Shown: positions 19,371 through 28,195 of the stretch, one piece after another
How positions within the stretch are numbered: position 1 is the stretch's first letter
How the letters are laid out: every line of letters begins with the position of its first letter
Source of the DNA: Lysobacteraceae bacterium NML93-0793
GTDB taxonomy: Bacteria > Pseudomonadota > Gammaproteobacteria > Xanthomonadales > Xanthomonadaceae
DNA length: 64,000 bases
NCBI GenBank assembly: GCA_002324875.1
Contig: NTJG01000002.1
Coordinates: 248,001 to 312,000, forward strand
Direction: 5' to 3'
Notes under the pieces: model-generated
What the model saw: the letters and a program-made list of their open reading frames with translations, nothing else
Told to the model about the DNA's origin: nothing
Databases searched by the model: none
Program-made: the position numbers and the translations under genes

Positions 19371-19457
19371 CGGAGTTTCCTGTGCGGGGCGGCGGCTGTC
19401 GCCCATCGCGCGAACATGGGACGCCACACGCCGCGGCCTGGCCGCGGCGCGCGCGGA

Positions 19458-20405
19458 TCAGGCGAAGCGATCGGTCGCGCGCACCAGCGCGTCGACGTTC
19501 TCGGCCTCGAATGCGGAGTGGCCCGAGGCCGGGGTAATGACCAGCTCGGCCTTGGGCCAGACCTGGTGGAGATCGAACGCGTTCTGCACCGGGCAGACCA
19601 CATCGTAGCGCCCGTGGACGATGACGCCCGGGATGTCGACGATGCGATAGGCATCGCGGAGCAACTGGTCGTCGACCTCGAAGAAGCCGGCGTTGGTGAA
19701 GTAGTGGTTCTCGATGCGCGCGAAGGCCAGCGCGAACTGCGCGTCGGCATGGCTGTCGGCGAAGTCTTCGTCGATGTGCAGGAAGCTCGTCGCACCTTCC
19801 CACACGCTCCACGCGCGTGCGGCGGCCAGACGCGTGGCCTCGTCGTCGCTGGTCAGGCGCTTGTGGAACGCGGCGATCAGGTCGCCGCGCTCGGCCTCGG
19901 GAATCGCGGCGATGTACTGCTGCCAGGCCTCCGGGAACAGGCGCGAGGCGCCTTCCTGGTAGAACCATTCCAGTTCCCAGCGTCGCAGCATGAAGATGCC
20001 GCGCAGGATCAGCTCGGTGACTTGGCGTGGATGCGTCTGCGCGTAGGCCAGGGCCAGGGTCGATCCCCAGGAACCGCCGAACACCTGCCAGCGCTCGATG
20101 CCGAGGTGGGCGCGCAGCGTCTCGATGTCGGCGACGAGATCCCAGGTGGTGTTGTCGACGAGGTCGGCGTGCGGCGTGGAACGGCCGGAACCCCGCTGGT
20201 CGAACAGCACGATCCGGTACTTGGCCGGATCGTGGAAGCTGCGCATCTTCGGGCTGCAGCCGCCCCCCGGACCGCCGTGCAGCAGCACCACCGGCTTGCC
20301 CTTCGGATTGCCGCACTGCTCGTAATACATGGTGTGGCGATCGTCGACGGCGAGCGTGCCGGTATCGAACGGTTCGATGGCGGGATAGAGCTGGCGCATG
20401 CACAT
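19458..20405 (-). CDS. pip: Proline iminopeptidase
   Basis: The 315-residue alpha/beta hydrolase has HGGPGGG near 43-49 (oxyanion loop), FDQRGSGRSTPH, the nucleophile elbow GGSWGSTLALAYA (Ser112), HGRYDVVCPVQ (Asp) and GHSAFE (His near the C-terminus), all typical of family S33 prolyl aminopeptidase. It removes N-terminal proline from peptides in the cytoplasm. ATGs at 20405 and 20399 compete; the second is better spaced from GGA. It may use peptides produced by the secreted proteases in this window, though that is only a functional guess. Confidence 0.94.
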   Translation of the reverse strand: MCMRQLYPAIEPFDTGTLAVDDRHTMYYEQCGNPKGKPVVLLHGGPGGGCSPKMRSFHDPAKYRIVLFDQRGSGRSTPHADLVDNTTWDLVADIETLRAHLGIERWQVFGGSWGSTLALAYAQTHPRQVTELILRGIFMLRRWELEWFYQEGASRLFPEAWQQYIAAIPEAERGDLIAAFHKRLTSDDEATRLAAARAWSVWEGATSFLHIDEDFADSHADAQFALAFARIENHYFTNAGFFEVDDQLLRDAYRIVDIPGVIVHGRYDVVCPVQNAFDLHQVWPKAELVITPASGHSAFEAENVDALVRATDRFA

Positions 20406-20434
20406 GGATCCGGGAAAAACCGGTCGCCAGTCTA

Positions 20435-21286
20435 TCAGCCGGCTTCCGCGGCTCCTGGTGCGCGGCCCAGCGTCACGCGGTCGCGCGCTTCGAGATCGCG
20501 TTCGGTGGCGACCTCGCGCAAGCCGGCCCCGGCGAACAGTGCGCGCACGGCCGCGCCCTGGTTCCAGCCGTGCTCGACCAGCAACCAGCCGCCCGGAACC
20601 AGATGCGCGCGCGCGCCCTGCGCGAGCACGCGGATCGCATCGAGTCCGTCGGCGCCCGAGGCCAGCGCTGTGGGCGGTTCGAAGCGCAGATCACCTTGCG
20701 CGAGGTGCGGATCGGCCGCCTCGATATAGGGCGGGTTGCTGGCGATGACGTCGACACGCTCATCCGAAAGCGGCGCATACCAGTCGCCCTGCGCGAAACG
20801 CACACGCGACAGCCCGAGCGCTTGCGCGTTCGCGCGCGCGACCGCGAGCGCCACCTCGCTGGCGTCGGTCGCCAGCACCGCGACATCCGGACGTTCGCGC
20901 GCGACGGCGAGCGCGATCGCGCCGCTTCCGGTGCCGAGGTCGGCCAGCCGCCCGCCGCGGGCGGGCAGATGCGCCAGCGCCAGTTCCACCAGCCGCTCGG
21001 TTTCGGGCCGCGGAATCAGCGTGGCCGGCGTCACCGCGAACTCGCATCCCCAGAAGCCCTGCACCCCGGTGATGTAGGCCACCGGCTCTCCGGCCGCGCG
21101 GCGAGCGACCAGGGTGTCGAACCGTTCGGCCACACCGGCGGGCGCCGGGTCGCGCGCATGCGCGTAGAGCCAGCCCTGGGGGCGCTCCACCGCGTGGGCG
21201 AGCAGCCAGCGCGCATCGGTCGCATCGATGCGCGTCGCGGCGCCGCGCAGCAGTGCATCCAGGGTGGGAGTCGGGTTCGTACTCAT
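20435..21286 (-). CDS. prmC: Release factor glutamine methyltransferase PrmC
   Basis: A 283-residue N5-glutamine methyltransferase. The SAM-binding motif is [17 protein letters not shown] near 130-146 and the catalytic SNPPYI follows near 185. The N-terminal helical domain has [20 protein letters not shown], and the linker [20 protein letters not shown] is diagnostic of PrmC. It methylates the GGQ glutamine of RF1 and RF2. It is not next to prfA here. Divergent from the lipoprotein hydrolase, with 59 bases between the two starts. Confidence 0.95.
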   Translation of the reverse strand: MSTNPTPTLDALLRGAATRIDATDARWLLAHAVERPQGWLYAHARDPAPAGVAERFDTLVARRAAGEPVAYITGVQGFWGCEFAVTPATLIPRPETERLVELALAHLPARGGRLADLGTGSGAIALAVARERPDVAVLATDASEVALAVARANAQALGLSRVRFAQGDWYAPLSDERVDVIASNPPYIEAADPHLAQGDLRFEPPTALASGADGLDAIRVLAQGARAHLVPGGWLLVEHGWNQGAAVRALFAGAGLREVATERDLEARDRVTLGRAPGAAEAG

Positions 21287-21345
21287 GACTTCACATCGTA
21301 GCCGGGGCCCGGCCCGGCATGGTGTCGCACCTCCAGGAGATCCCC

Positions 21346-22212
21346 ATGCCCCGATCGCTCCGCGCCTGTGTCGCCGCCCTGCTCGCGCTGCTCGTCACCG
21401 GCTGCCAGAGCGCGTTCTTCGGCTTCGTCAACCGGAACAGTGCCGAGCCCGACGCGACGGTGGTCTACGACGCGACCAGAAATCTCTCCCTCGACATCTA
21501 CCGGCCGCGCGACGCAGGTCCCGAGGCGCCCGTGGTGCTGTTCTTCTACGGCGGCTCCTGGCAGATGGGCACGCGCGCGCAGTACCGCTTCGTCGGCAGC
21601 CGGCTGGCGGAGAACGGCGTCGTGGCGATCGTCGCGGACTATCGCACCTGGCCGGCGGCCGGCTTCCCGGCCTTCATGGGCGATGCCGCACGCGCGGTGC
21701 GCTGGACACTGGATCATGCGCGCGAACAGGGCGGCGACCCGCAGCGGGTGTACATCGCGGGCCACTCGGCGGGCGCGCAGATCGCCGCCTTGCTCGGCAC
21801 CGATGCCCGCCACCTGGACGCGGTCGAGCGCCGGCCGCAGGATCTCGCCGGCGTGATCGGCTTGTCCGGCCCCTACGATTTCGTCATCAGCGGCAAGCTC
21901 GAAGAGATCTTCGGCCCGCGCAGCCAGTGGCCGGAGGCCATGGCCGTCCGCTTCGTCGACGGCGACGAGCCGCCCTTTCTGCTCGTCCACGGCGACCAGG
22001 ACAGGACGGTCGATGTCGGCAACAGCCGCAAGCTCGAGTTCGCACTGCGCCGCAAGGGCATCGACGCGACACTGCTGATCCTGCCGGGCGGCAACCACTT
22101 CGTCACCGCGGCCGCCTTCTACGATCCGGACCGCGCGCCGGAGGTACTGCCGGCCGTGCTCCGCTTCGTCGGCGCGGGCAACGCGGAGGTGCGCGAAACC
22201 GGGACAAAATGA
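21346..22212 (+). CDS. Lipoprotein alpha/beta hydrolase
   Basis: The 288-residue protein has a lipoprotein signal (ALLVTGC, Cys20). An esterase fold of the BD-FAE/HSL-like type follows: [11 protein letters not shown] (oxyanion loop in the place of HGGGW), [13 protein letters not shown] (nucleophile Ser), [11 protein letters not shown] (Asp) and PGGNHFVT (His). AGGAGA precedes the ATG at 21346. It is expected to be a membrane-anchored periplasmic or outer membrane esterase; the substrate is unknown. Its stop lies inside a hairpin. Confidence 0.88.
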   Translation: MPRSLRACVAALLALLVTGCQSAFFGFVNRNSAEPDATVVYDATRNLSLDIYRPRDAGPEAPVVLFFYGGSWQMGTRAQYRFVGSRLAENGVVAIVADYRTWPAAGFPAFMGDAARAVRWTLDHAREQGGDPQRVYIAGHSAGAQIAALLGTDARHLDAVERRPQDLAGVIGLSGPYDFVISGKLEEIFGPRSQWPEAMAVRFVDGDEPPFLLVHGDQDRTVDVGNSRKLEFALRRKGIDATLLILPGGNHFVTAAAFYDPDRAPEVLPAVLRFVGAGNAEVRETGTK

Positions 22213-22232
22213 AGGCGGCCGAAGCCGCCTTC
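22211..22232 (+). terminator. Hairpin overlapping the hydrolase stop codon
   Basis: A 9-bp perfect stem (22211-22219 with 22224-22232) with a CGAA tetraloop begins at the stop codon. There is no T-run downstream on the plus strand, so it may act as a weak terminator or 3' end stabiliser. Confidence 0.55.
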
Positions 22233-22353
22233 AAAGATTCCGTGGACGTGTGGGAGGGAGGTACGGACACGGAATTCGGGTCTGCGGCTGAACTGCCGCC
22301 TGGCGGGTCGCTCGGTGCCTGAAGCCCTCACGAACCGCTGTCGAACCCAACAT

Positions 22354-22488
22354 TGCTGCAATGCAGCACACGGATCAACGTCATTGATAGAACGGTGTCG
22401 ATACATTACCGGCACATAAACGATCGTCTCCGCCTATCGATAGAATTCGTATTAACGATTTTTCTTATCGATAGACGATCCCTACACT
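22354..22488 (+). promoter_or_regulatory. ahpC promoter and putative OxyR operator region
   Basis: This region is unusually AT-rich for the window. It holds a 15-bp palindrome (TGCTGCA-A-TGCAGCA, 22354-22368), GATAG words at 22386-22390, and two TATCGATAG elements centred 31 bases apart (22434-22443 and 22465-22474). A -10-like TACACT lies at 22483-22488, so the last element would sit between -35 and -10. OxyR sites contain repeated ATAG/CTAT quarter-sites, and oxyR lies downstream, so OxyR control is a reasonable inference, although the spacing does not match the E. coli consensus exactly. The gap 22233-22353 shows nothing else. Confidence 0.5.
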
Positions 22489-22550
22489 GTGTGCAGCCGA
22501 GACCCGGCCTGCGGCGCTGCAGCCGCCTCCCCCGTCACCCAGGAGTTTTC

Positions 22551-23114
22551 ATGTCGCTCATCAATACCGAAGTCCAGCCGTTCAAGGCCACCGCGTTCCA
22601 GAACGGCGAGTTCGTCGAAGTCAGCAACGAGAGCCTGAAGGGCAAGTGGTCGGTGCTGATCTTCATGCCGGCCGCCTTCACCTTCAATTGCCCGACCGAG
22701 GTCGAGGACGCGGCCGATCATTACGCCGAGTTCCAGAAGATCGGCGCCGAGGTCTACATCGTCACCACCGACACGCATTTCTCGCACAAGGTCTGGCACG
22801 AGACCTCGCCGGCGGTCGGCAAGGCCCAGTTCCCGCTGGTCGGTGATCCGACCCACCGCCTGACCCGCGCGTTCGGCGTGCACATCGAGGAGGACGGCCT
22901 GGCCCTGCGCGGCACGTTCGTCATCAACCCCGAGGGCGTGATCAAGACCGTCGAGATCCACGACAACGCGATCGCCCGTGACGTCACCGAGACCCTGCGC
23001 AAGCTCAAGGCCGCGCAGTACGTCGCCGCCAACCCGAACGAGGTCTGCCCGGCCAAGTGGAAGGAAGGCGAGAAGACCCTCGCGCCGTCGCTGGACCTGG
23101 TCGGCAAGATCTGA
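22551..23114 (+). CDS. ahpC: Alkyl hydroperoxide reductase subunit C (peroxiredoxin)
   Basis: The 187-residue typical 2-Cys peroxiredoxin has peroxidatic Cys47 in [11 protein letters not shown] and resolving Cys166 in NEVCPAKW. The ATG at 22551 has a strong AGGAG seven bases upstream. It reduces H2O2, organic peroxides and peroxynitrite in the cytoplasm, with AhpF returning its disulfide to thiols. It heads the cluster ahpC-ahpF-oxyR known from Xanthomonas. The gap to ahpF holds stable hairpins that could lower downstream expression. Confidence 0.97.
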   Translation: MSLINTEVQPFKATAFQNGEFVEVSNESLKGKWSVLIFMPAAFTFNCPTEVEDAADHYAEFQKIGAEVYIVTTDTHFSHKVWHETSPAVGKAQFPLVGDPTHRLTRAFGVHIEEDGLALRGTFVINPEGVIKTVEIHDNAIARDVTETLRKLKAAQYVAANPNEVCPAKWKEGEKTLAPSLDLVGKI

Positions 23115-23144
23115 CGCCCCACCGCGCGGCATCGCGCCGCGCAC

Positions 23145-23245
23145 CACGTCCACGCCCGCCCTCGCGGGGGTGGACGTGCACCGGAGCCCGCCGGCCCATC
23201 GCCAGCCGTCGCCCGCCACGCGCCTGCGGCCTCCGGTGCACGTCC
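23145..23245 (+). other. Alternative hairpins in the ahpC-ahpF gap
   Basis: The 206-base gap between ahpC and ahpF contains a stem of CACGTCCAC (23145-23153) with GTGGACGTG (23170-23178), extended inward by five GC pairs. A second, perfect 15-bp inverted repeat pairs GGACGTGCACCGGAG (23172-23186) with 23231-23245. The segment 23172-23178 is used by both, so the two RNA folds exclude each other. No T-run follows either. Possible roles are partial termination, RNA stabilisation of the ahpC part, or a switch. Confidence 0.6.
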
Positions 23246-23320
23246 CTCCCCTCATCGTCACGACGCCGGCCTTCATGCAGGCGTCGAGGCCCCGCATTGC
23301 CCGCAACAGGAGCCTCCCCC

Positions 23321-24901
23321 ATGCTCGCAGACGATCTCAAGACCCAGCTCGCCGCCTATCTGGAACGCGTCGTGCGCCCGATCCACATCGTCGCGTCGCT
23401 CGACGACGGCGAAAAGTCGCAGGAATTGCGCGCGCTGCTCGAGGACCTGCGTGCGCTGTGCGACAAGATCACCGTCGACATGGACGGCACCGATGCGCGC
23501 CGGCCTTCGTTCGCGCTGACCTCGCCCGGACACGACATCGCGCTGCGCTTCGCCGGCCTGCCGATGGGCCACGAGTTCACCTCGCTGGTGCTGGCATTGC
23601 TGCAGGTCGGCGGGCATCCCTCGAAGACCGCCAAGGAGACGCTCGAGCAGGTCGCCGCGCTCGATGGCGACTACACCTTCGAAACCTATTACTCGCTGTC
23701 GTGCCAGAACTGCCCGGACGTGGTGCAGGCGCTGAATCTGGCCGCGGTGCTCAACCCGCGCATCCGCCACACGGCGATCGACGGCGCGCTGTTCCAGGAC
23801 GAGGTCGAGGCGCGCGAGATCCTGTCGGTGCCGACGGTGTTCCTCAACGGCCAGAAGTTCGACCAGGGCCGGATGACGCTGGAGCAGATCGTCGCAAAGC
23901 TCGATACCGGCGCGGCAGACCGTGCCGCGAAGGCCATCGCCGCCAAGGCGCCGTTCGACGTGCTCGTCGTCGGCGGTGGCCCGGCGGGCGCGGCGGCGGC
24001 CATCTATGCCGCGCGCAAGGGCATCCGCACCGGCGTCGCCTCCGAGCGTTTCGGCGGCCAGGTGCTGGATACGATGGCGATCGAGAACTTCATCTCGGTC
24101 AAGGAAACCGAGGGGCCGAAGCTGGCGGCCGCGCTCGAACAGCACGTGCGCGAGTACGACGTCGACGTGATGGACCTGCAGCGCGCGACCCGTCTGGTGC
24201 CGGCCGGCGATGACGGCCTGATCGAGATCGGGCTCGAGAACGGCGCGTCGCTGCGGTCGCGCACGGTCGTGCTGTCGACCGGCGCGCGCTGGCGGCAGAT
24301 GAACGTGCCCGGCGAGGACCAGTACCGCAACAAGGGCGTGGCCTACTGCCCGCATTGCGACGGCCCGCTGTTCAAGGGCAAGCGCGTGGCGGTGATCGGC
24401 GGTGGCAACTCCGGCGTCGAGGCGGCGATCGATCTCGCGGGCATCGTCGCCCACGTCACCCTGATCGAGTTCGACGCCCAGTTGCGCGCCGACGAAGTGC
24501 TGCAACGCAAGCTGCGCAGCCTGGCCAACGTCCGTATCGTCACCAGCGCGCAGACGACCGAAGTGCTCGGCGACGGCAGCCGCGTCAACGGTCTGGTCTA
24601 TCGCGACCGCATCGGCGGCGACAGCCACCGCGTGGACCTGGAGGGCGTGTTCGTGCAGATCGGCCTGTTGCCCAATACCGAATGGCTCAAGGACGTGGTG
24701 GCGCTGTCGCCGCGCGGCGAGATCATTGTCGACGACCGCGGCCAGACCAGCGTGCCGGGCGTCTTCGCTGCTGGCGACGCGACCACGGTGCCCTACAAGC
24801 AGATCGTCATCGCGATGGGCGAAGGATCGAAGGCGGCGCTGAGCGCCTTCGACCACCTGATCCGCAGCCCGGTTCGCGTGGCCCAGGCCGAGGCGGCCTG
24901 A
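23321..24901 (+). CDS. ahpF: Alkyl hydroperoxide reductase subunit F
   Basis: The 526-residue FAD flavoprotein has the N-terminal tandem thioredoxin-like domain with Cys128 and Cys131 (SCQNCPD), an FAD-binding motif [17 protein letters not shown] near 212-228, the redox pair Cys343/Cys346 in [10 protein letters not shown], an NADH motif [17 protein letters not shown], and the closing FAD motif [15 protein letters not shown]. Electrons run from NADH through FAD and the two disulfides to AhpC. The start at 23321 follows AGGAG by seven bases. It lies 206 bases after ahpC and 74 before oxyR. Confidence 0.97.
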   Translation: MLADDLKTQLAAYLERVVRPIHIVASLDDGEKSQELRALLEDLRALCDKITVDMDGTDARRPSFALTSPGHDIALRFAGLPMGHEFTSLVLALLQVGGHPSKTAKETLEQVAALDGDYTFETYYSLSCQNCPDVVQALNLAAVLNPRIRHTAIDGALFQDEVEAREILSVPTVFLNGQKFDQGRMTLEQIVAKLDTGAADRAAKAIAAKAPFDVLVVGGGPAGAAAAIYAARKGIRTGVASERFGGQVLDTMAIENFISVKETEGPKLAAALEQHVREYDVDVMDLQRATRLVPAGDDGLIEIGLENGASLRSRTVVLSTGARWRQMNVPGEDQYRNKGVAYCPHCDGPLFKGKRVAVIGGGNSGVEAAIDLAGIVAHVTLIEFDAQLRADEVLQRKLRSLANVRIVTSAQTTEVLGDGSRVNGLVYRDRIGGDSHRVDLEGVFVQIGLLPNTEWLKDVVALSPRGEIIVDDRGQTSVPGVFAAGDATTVPYKQIVIAMGEGSKAALSAFDHLIRSPVRVAQAEAA

Positions 24902-24975
24902 ATCATGCACGGGCGCGCACCGACGCCACGATGCCGCGCGCCTGGCAGTGCCCGGGCGCGTCGCGGTGACGCGTC

Positions 24976-25893
24976 GTGAACCTGCGCGATCTCAAGTACC
25001 TGGTGGCTCTGGCCGACCACCGGCATTTCGGCCGCGCGGCCGCGGCCTGCTTCGTCAGCCAGCCGACGCTGTCGACCCAGATCCGCAAGCTCGAGGACGA
25101 GCTCGGCGTCACCCTGGTGGAGCGCTCGCCGCGCAAGATCATGCTCACGCCCACCGGCCAGCAGGTGGCCGAACGCGCGCGCCGCATCGTCGGCGACGTC
25201 GAGCAGATGAAGGAGGTCGCCCGACGCAGCCAGGATCCCGAGGCCGGCGTCGTCCGGCTGGGTCTTTTCCCGACCCTCGGCCCCTATCTGCTGCCGCACG
25301 TGGTGCCGTCGATCCGGCGCCGTTTCCAGCAGCTCGAACTGCTGCTGATCGAGGACAAGAGCGACCAGCTGCTCGCGCGGCTGCGTGACGGCAGGCTCGA
25401 CGCGGCCCTGCTCGCGCTGCCCGTGCACGACGAGCAGATGCACGCCGAGCCACTGTTCGAAGAGCCGTTCGTGCTGGCCGTGCCGGAAGGGCATCCGCTC
25501 GCCGCGCGCACGACGATCACCCTGGACGCGCTGGCCGACCAGCGCCTGCTGCTGCTCGAAGACGGCCACTGTCTGCGCGACCAGGCGCTGGACGTCTGCC
25601 ACCTCGCCGGCGCCGCGGAGAAATCCGGCTTCCAGGGCACCAGCCTGGAAACCCTGCGGCAGATGGTGGCCGCCAACGTGGGGGTGACCCTGCTGCCGAT
25701 GCTGGCCGTGCAGCCGCCGGTGGCCCAGTCGCCGGACATCCGCCTCATCGGCTTCGCCGACCCCCAGCCGCCGAGCCGGCGCATCGCGATGGTTTGGCGA
25801 CGCAGTTCGGCGATCGCGGGCTTTCTGCAGACGCTGGCCCGGCCCTTCGCCGCGCTGCCGCCGGCCCTGCTGCGGATGCCGTCGCAGGATTGA
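24976..25893 (+). CDS. oxyR: Hydrogen peroxide-inducible regulator OxyR
   Basis: A 305-residue LysR-type regulator with an N-terminal winged helix-turn-helix (RHFGRAAAACFVSQPTLSTQ). The redox motif EDGHCLRDQALDVC places Cys199 and Cys208 exactly as in E. coli OxyR; their disulfide switches the activator on. The start is GTG 24976 (VNLRDLKYLV), again matching family length. Position behind ahpC-ahpF suggests cotranscription and autoregulation, with the operator ahead of ahpC as likely target. Conserved FQGTSLETLRQMVAANVGVTLLP is also typical. Confidence 0.97.
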   Translation: MNLRDLKYLVALADHRHFGRAAAACFVSQPTLSTQIRKLEDELGVTLVERSPRKIMLTPTGQQVAERARRIVGDVEQMKEVARRSQDPEAGVVRLGLFPTLGPYLLPHVVPSIRRRFQQLELLLIEDKSDQLLARLRDGRLDAALLALPVHDEQMHAEPLFEEPFVLAVPEGHPLAARTTITLDALADQRLLLLEDGHCLRDQALDVCHLAGAAEKSGFQGTSLETLRQMVAANVGVTLLPMLAVQPPVAQSPDIRLIGFADPQPPSRRIAMVWRRSSAIAGFLQTLARPFAALPPALLRMPSQD

Positions 25894-25999
25894 GGTGCAT
25901 GCGGCGCGGCCGGGCATCGCCGCGGCACCCGATCCGGCACAATCGACCCGGGCGGCGCGATGCGTCGCCCGTTTCACGTCACCCGACCGGAGAATCCCG

Positions 26000-26422
26000 A
26001 TGTCGTCCCAACCCCAGAGTGGTCTGCCTCCTTCGCAGTCCGTTCCGATCCGCTTGACCACCCGCGACCTGGCACGGCTCGATGCCCTGCTGGCCTCTCC
26101 CACCTACCGGCACCATCCCGGCGCCGCGTCGCTGCAACGCGAACTCGACCGCGCCGATGTCCTGGCGCCCGATGCCGACGCCGCCGGCATCGTCGGCATG
26201 CACGCGCACGTCGACTGTGTCGACGAGCACGACGGCAGCCGACACACGCTGACCCTGGTCTATCCCCATGAAGCCGATGCCGGCGCAGGCCGCGTGTCGG
26301 TTCTGGCCCCCGTGGGCGCCGCCCTGCTGGGACTGGCGGTCGGCCAGCGCATCGACTGGCCCGGCGTCAACGGACGCACGCTGCGCTTGCGCGTGCTCGC
26401 GGTCGCACCGCCTGCCGCATGA
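26000..26422 (+). CDS. rnk: Rnk-type GreA/GreB-family regulator
   Basis: The 140-residue protein has a short coiled N-terminus (TTRDLARLDALLAS) and a GreA/GreB C-terminal FKBP-like domain, with HTLTLVYPHEADAGAGRVSVLAPVGAALLGLAVGQRIDW. This is the layout of Rnk, the regulator of nucleoside diphosphate kinase that binds RNA polymerase near the secondary channel. It lies 106 bases after oxyR, the place where Xanthomonas has an unassigned orfX; whether they are the same gene I cannot tell. It may share the peroxide operon. Confidence 0.88.
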   Translation: MSSQPQSGLPPSQSVPIRLTTRDLARLDALLASPTYRHHPGAASLQRELDRADVLAPDADAAGIVGMHAHVDCVDEHDGSRHTLTLVYPHEADAGAGRVSVLAPVGAALLGLAVGQRIDWPGVNGRTLRLRVLAVAPPAA

Positions 26423-26429
26423 TCGCCCC

Positions 26430-26452
26430 GGCGGCGCGGTTGCCGCGCCGCC
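26430..26452. terminator. Bidirectional hairpin between rnk and msrA
   Basis: A perfect 10-bp GC stem (26430-26439 with 26443-26452) and three-base loop separate the convergent rnk and msrA genes. No T-run is present. Confidence 0.7.
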
Positions 26453-26464
26453 CGGCGTCCGCTG

Positions 26465-27115
26465 TCAGAGCACCGCGCCGACCGGGCAGCTGACGCCCGT
26501 GCCTCCCAGGCCGCAGTAGCCGCCGGGATGCTTGTGCAGATACTGCTGATGCTCGTCTTCGGCGTAATAGAACGGCGGCGCCTCGGCGCGAAGCTCGGTC
26601 GTGATCGGCGGATAGCCGGCGGCCTCCAGCCTGGCCCCGTAGTCCGCCAGGCTGCGCGTGGCCAGTTCGAACTGGCCCGGCGTACTGCAGTAGAGCGCCG
26701 AACGATACTGCGTGCCGACATCGTTGCCCTGGCGCATGCCCTCGGTCGGGTTGTGGCCCTCCCAGAAGGTCTGCAGCAGTGTTTCGAACGCGACCTGGGC
26801 CGGGTCGTAGACCACCAGCACCACCTCGGCATGCCCGGTCTGGCCCGAGCACACCTCGCGATAGGTCGGATTCGGCGTGCTGCCGCCCGCGTAGCCCACC
26901 GCCGTGGTCACCACGCCGGGCAAGGACCAGAACGCGCGCTCGGCGCCCCAGAAGCAGCCCATGCCGAACTGCACCTGCTCGAGCCCCTCGAAGGCACCCT
27001 GCAGCGGGCGGCCGTGCACCGCGTGCGCGTTGTGCAACGGCAGCGGCGTGTCACGCCCCGGCAAGGCGTCCTGCGCGCGCGGCAGGCGCTGTTTCCACGC
27101 TCCGATTCCCAACAT
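26465..27115 (-). CDS. msrA: Peptide methionine sulfoxide reductase MsrA
   Basis: The 216-residue protein has the active-site motif [11 protein letters not shown] with nucleophile Cys54. Family sequences [41 protein letters not shown] and QYRSALYC follow, and the recycling Cys residues lie in the C-terminal [15 protein letters not shown]. It reduces methionine-S-sulfoxide in proteins. The ATG at 27115 is preceded by AGGAG. An N-terminal extension of about 45 residues before the catalytic core is as in E. coli MsrA. Convergent with the ahp/oxyR cluster, so it belongs with the same oxidative theme though on its own transcript. Confidence 0.96.
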   Translation of the reverse strand: MLGIGAWKQRLPRAQDALPGRDTPLPLHNAHAVHGRPLQGAFEGLEQVQFGMGCFWGAERAFWSLPGVVTTAVGYAGGSTPNPTYREVCSGQTGHAEVVLVVYDPAQVAFETLLQTFWEGHNPTEGMRQGNDVGTQYRSALYCSTPGQFELATRSLADYGARLEAAGYPPITTELRAEAPPFYYAEDEHQQYLHKHPGGYCGLGGTGVSCPVGAVL

Positions 27116-27200
27116 CTGCGGTCTCCTGGCGGCGCGGGACAGCCGCGCAACGCTCGATCCACGTGCGGCCACGCGCGCGTCGCTTCAAGGTGGCGCGTGC

Positions 27201-28124
27201 TCAGGCGGCGTCGACCGGCAGCCGGCTGCGCCCCTTCAGGCTCGCGAGAAAAATCCCGGCCAGGGTGAAGCCGAACCCCAGCCATTCGCGCGGCAGCGTC
27301 GGCCGCTGCAGCAGCACGACGTCGAGCAGGAACGCGCAGACCGGCTGCACCAGCAACAACACGCCGACCAGGGCCACGCCGAGGCGCTGCATGGCGCGCG
27401 AGATCAGGATCCAGCTGAGGCAATGGCCCAGGCCGGCCAGCACCAGCAGCCAGGCCAGCGAGGCCCACGTGGGGATCGCGAACGACACGCCCTCCGCCGC
27501 GCCGGCCAGGCCCAGCAGCAACGCCGAGCCGAGCGAGGCGATCGCCAGGATCTGCGCGATCGGCGCCGTACGCGACGCATCGTGCGCGCGTCCCACGCGC
27601 TGCACCGTCTTCAGGCCGATGTTGTAGACCGCGTAGCACAGCCCGGTCGCCAGCCCCAGCCATACGCCCCAGCGATAATCGGCCGGCAGGCTGGCCCAGT
27701 CCGCGCCGAGCAGCAGCCAGAGGCCGAAGAACGCCAGTGCGATGCCGGCCACGAAGCGTGGCCCGATGCGTTCGCCGAACAGCACCACGCCCGCCAGCGC
27801 CATGAAGAACACCTGGGCGTTGGCCAGCAGCGTCGCCAGGCCCGGGCCGACCAGCAGAATGCTGCGGTGCCAGAGCCACAGGTCGGCGGCGAATGCACCT
27901 GCCGGCAGCAGCGACCACAGCCACACCGCACGGGGCAGAGGCCGCCAGTCGCGTCGCACCACGACCAGCAGCGCGAGCATCAGTCCGGCGAACAGCATGC
28001 GGTAGAACGCGGAAATCGTCGGCGGCGTTTCGGCCCAACGCACCATCAGTCCGTTGGTGCCGATCAGCGCGGCGCCCGCGAGCATCGACAGCAGCGCGGC
28101 GCGTTGGGCGGAGCGTTCCGACAT
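27201..28124 (-). CDS. EamA/DMT-family transporter
   Basis: The 307-residue inner membrane protein has ten hydrophobic segments in two homologous halves, with family features GTNGLMVRWAETPPTISAFYR in the first span pair and LNAQ-like LLANAQVFFMALAG. The second half has LVLAGLGHCLSWILISRAM and VGVLLLVQPVCAFLLDV. Members export amino acids, metabolites or drugs; the substrate cannot be told. It ends 86 bases before the msrA start on the same strand. Confidence 0.9.
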   Translation of the reverse strand: MSERSAQRAALLSMLAGAALIGTNGLMVRWAETPPTISAFYRMLFAGLMLALLVVVRRDWRPLPRAVWLWSLLPAGAFAADLWLWHRSILLVGPGLATLLANAQVFFMALAGVVLFGERIGPRFVAGIALAFFGLWLLLGADWASLPADYRWGVWLGLATGLCYAVYNIGLKTVQRVGRAHDASRTAPIAQILAIASLGSALLLGLAGAAEGVSFAIPTWASLAWLLVLAGLGHCLSWILISRAMQRLGVALVGVLLLVQPVCAFLLDVVLLQRPTLPREWLGFGFTLAGIFLASLKGRSRLPVDAA

Positions 28125-28195
28125 TCGCGTGCCTGTATGGCCGTGGGGCCGCCGAGCCTAGCAGCGGGACACCCGCCCTGCGCCCCGCGGCCCGC

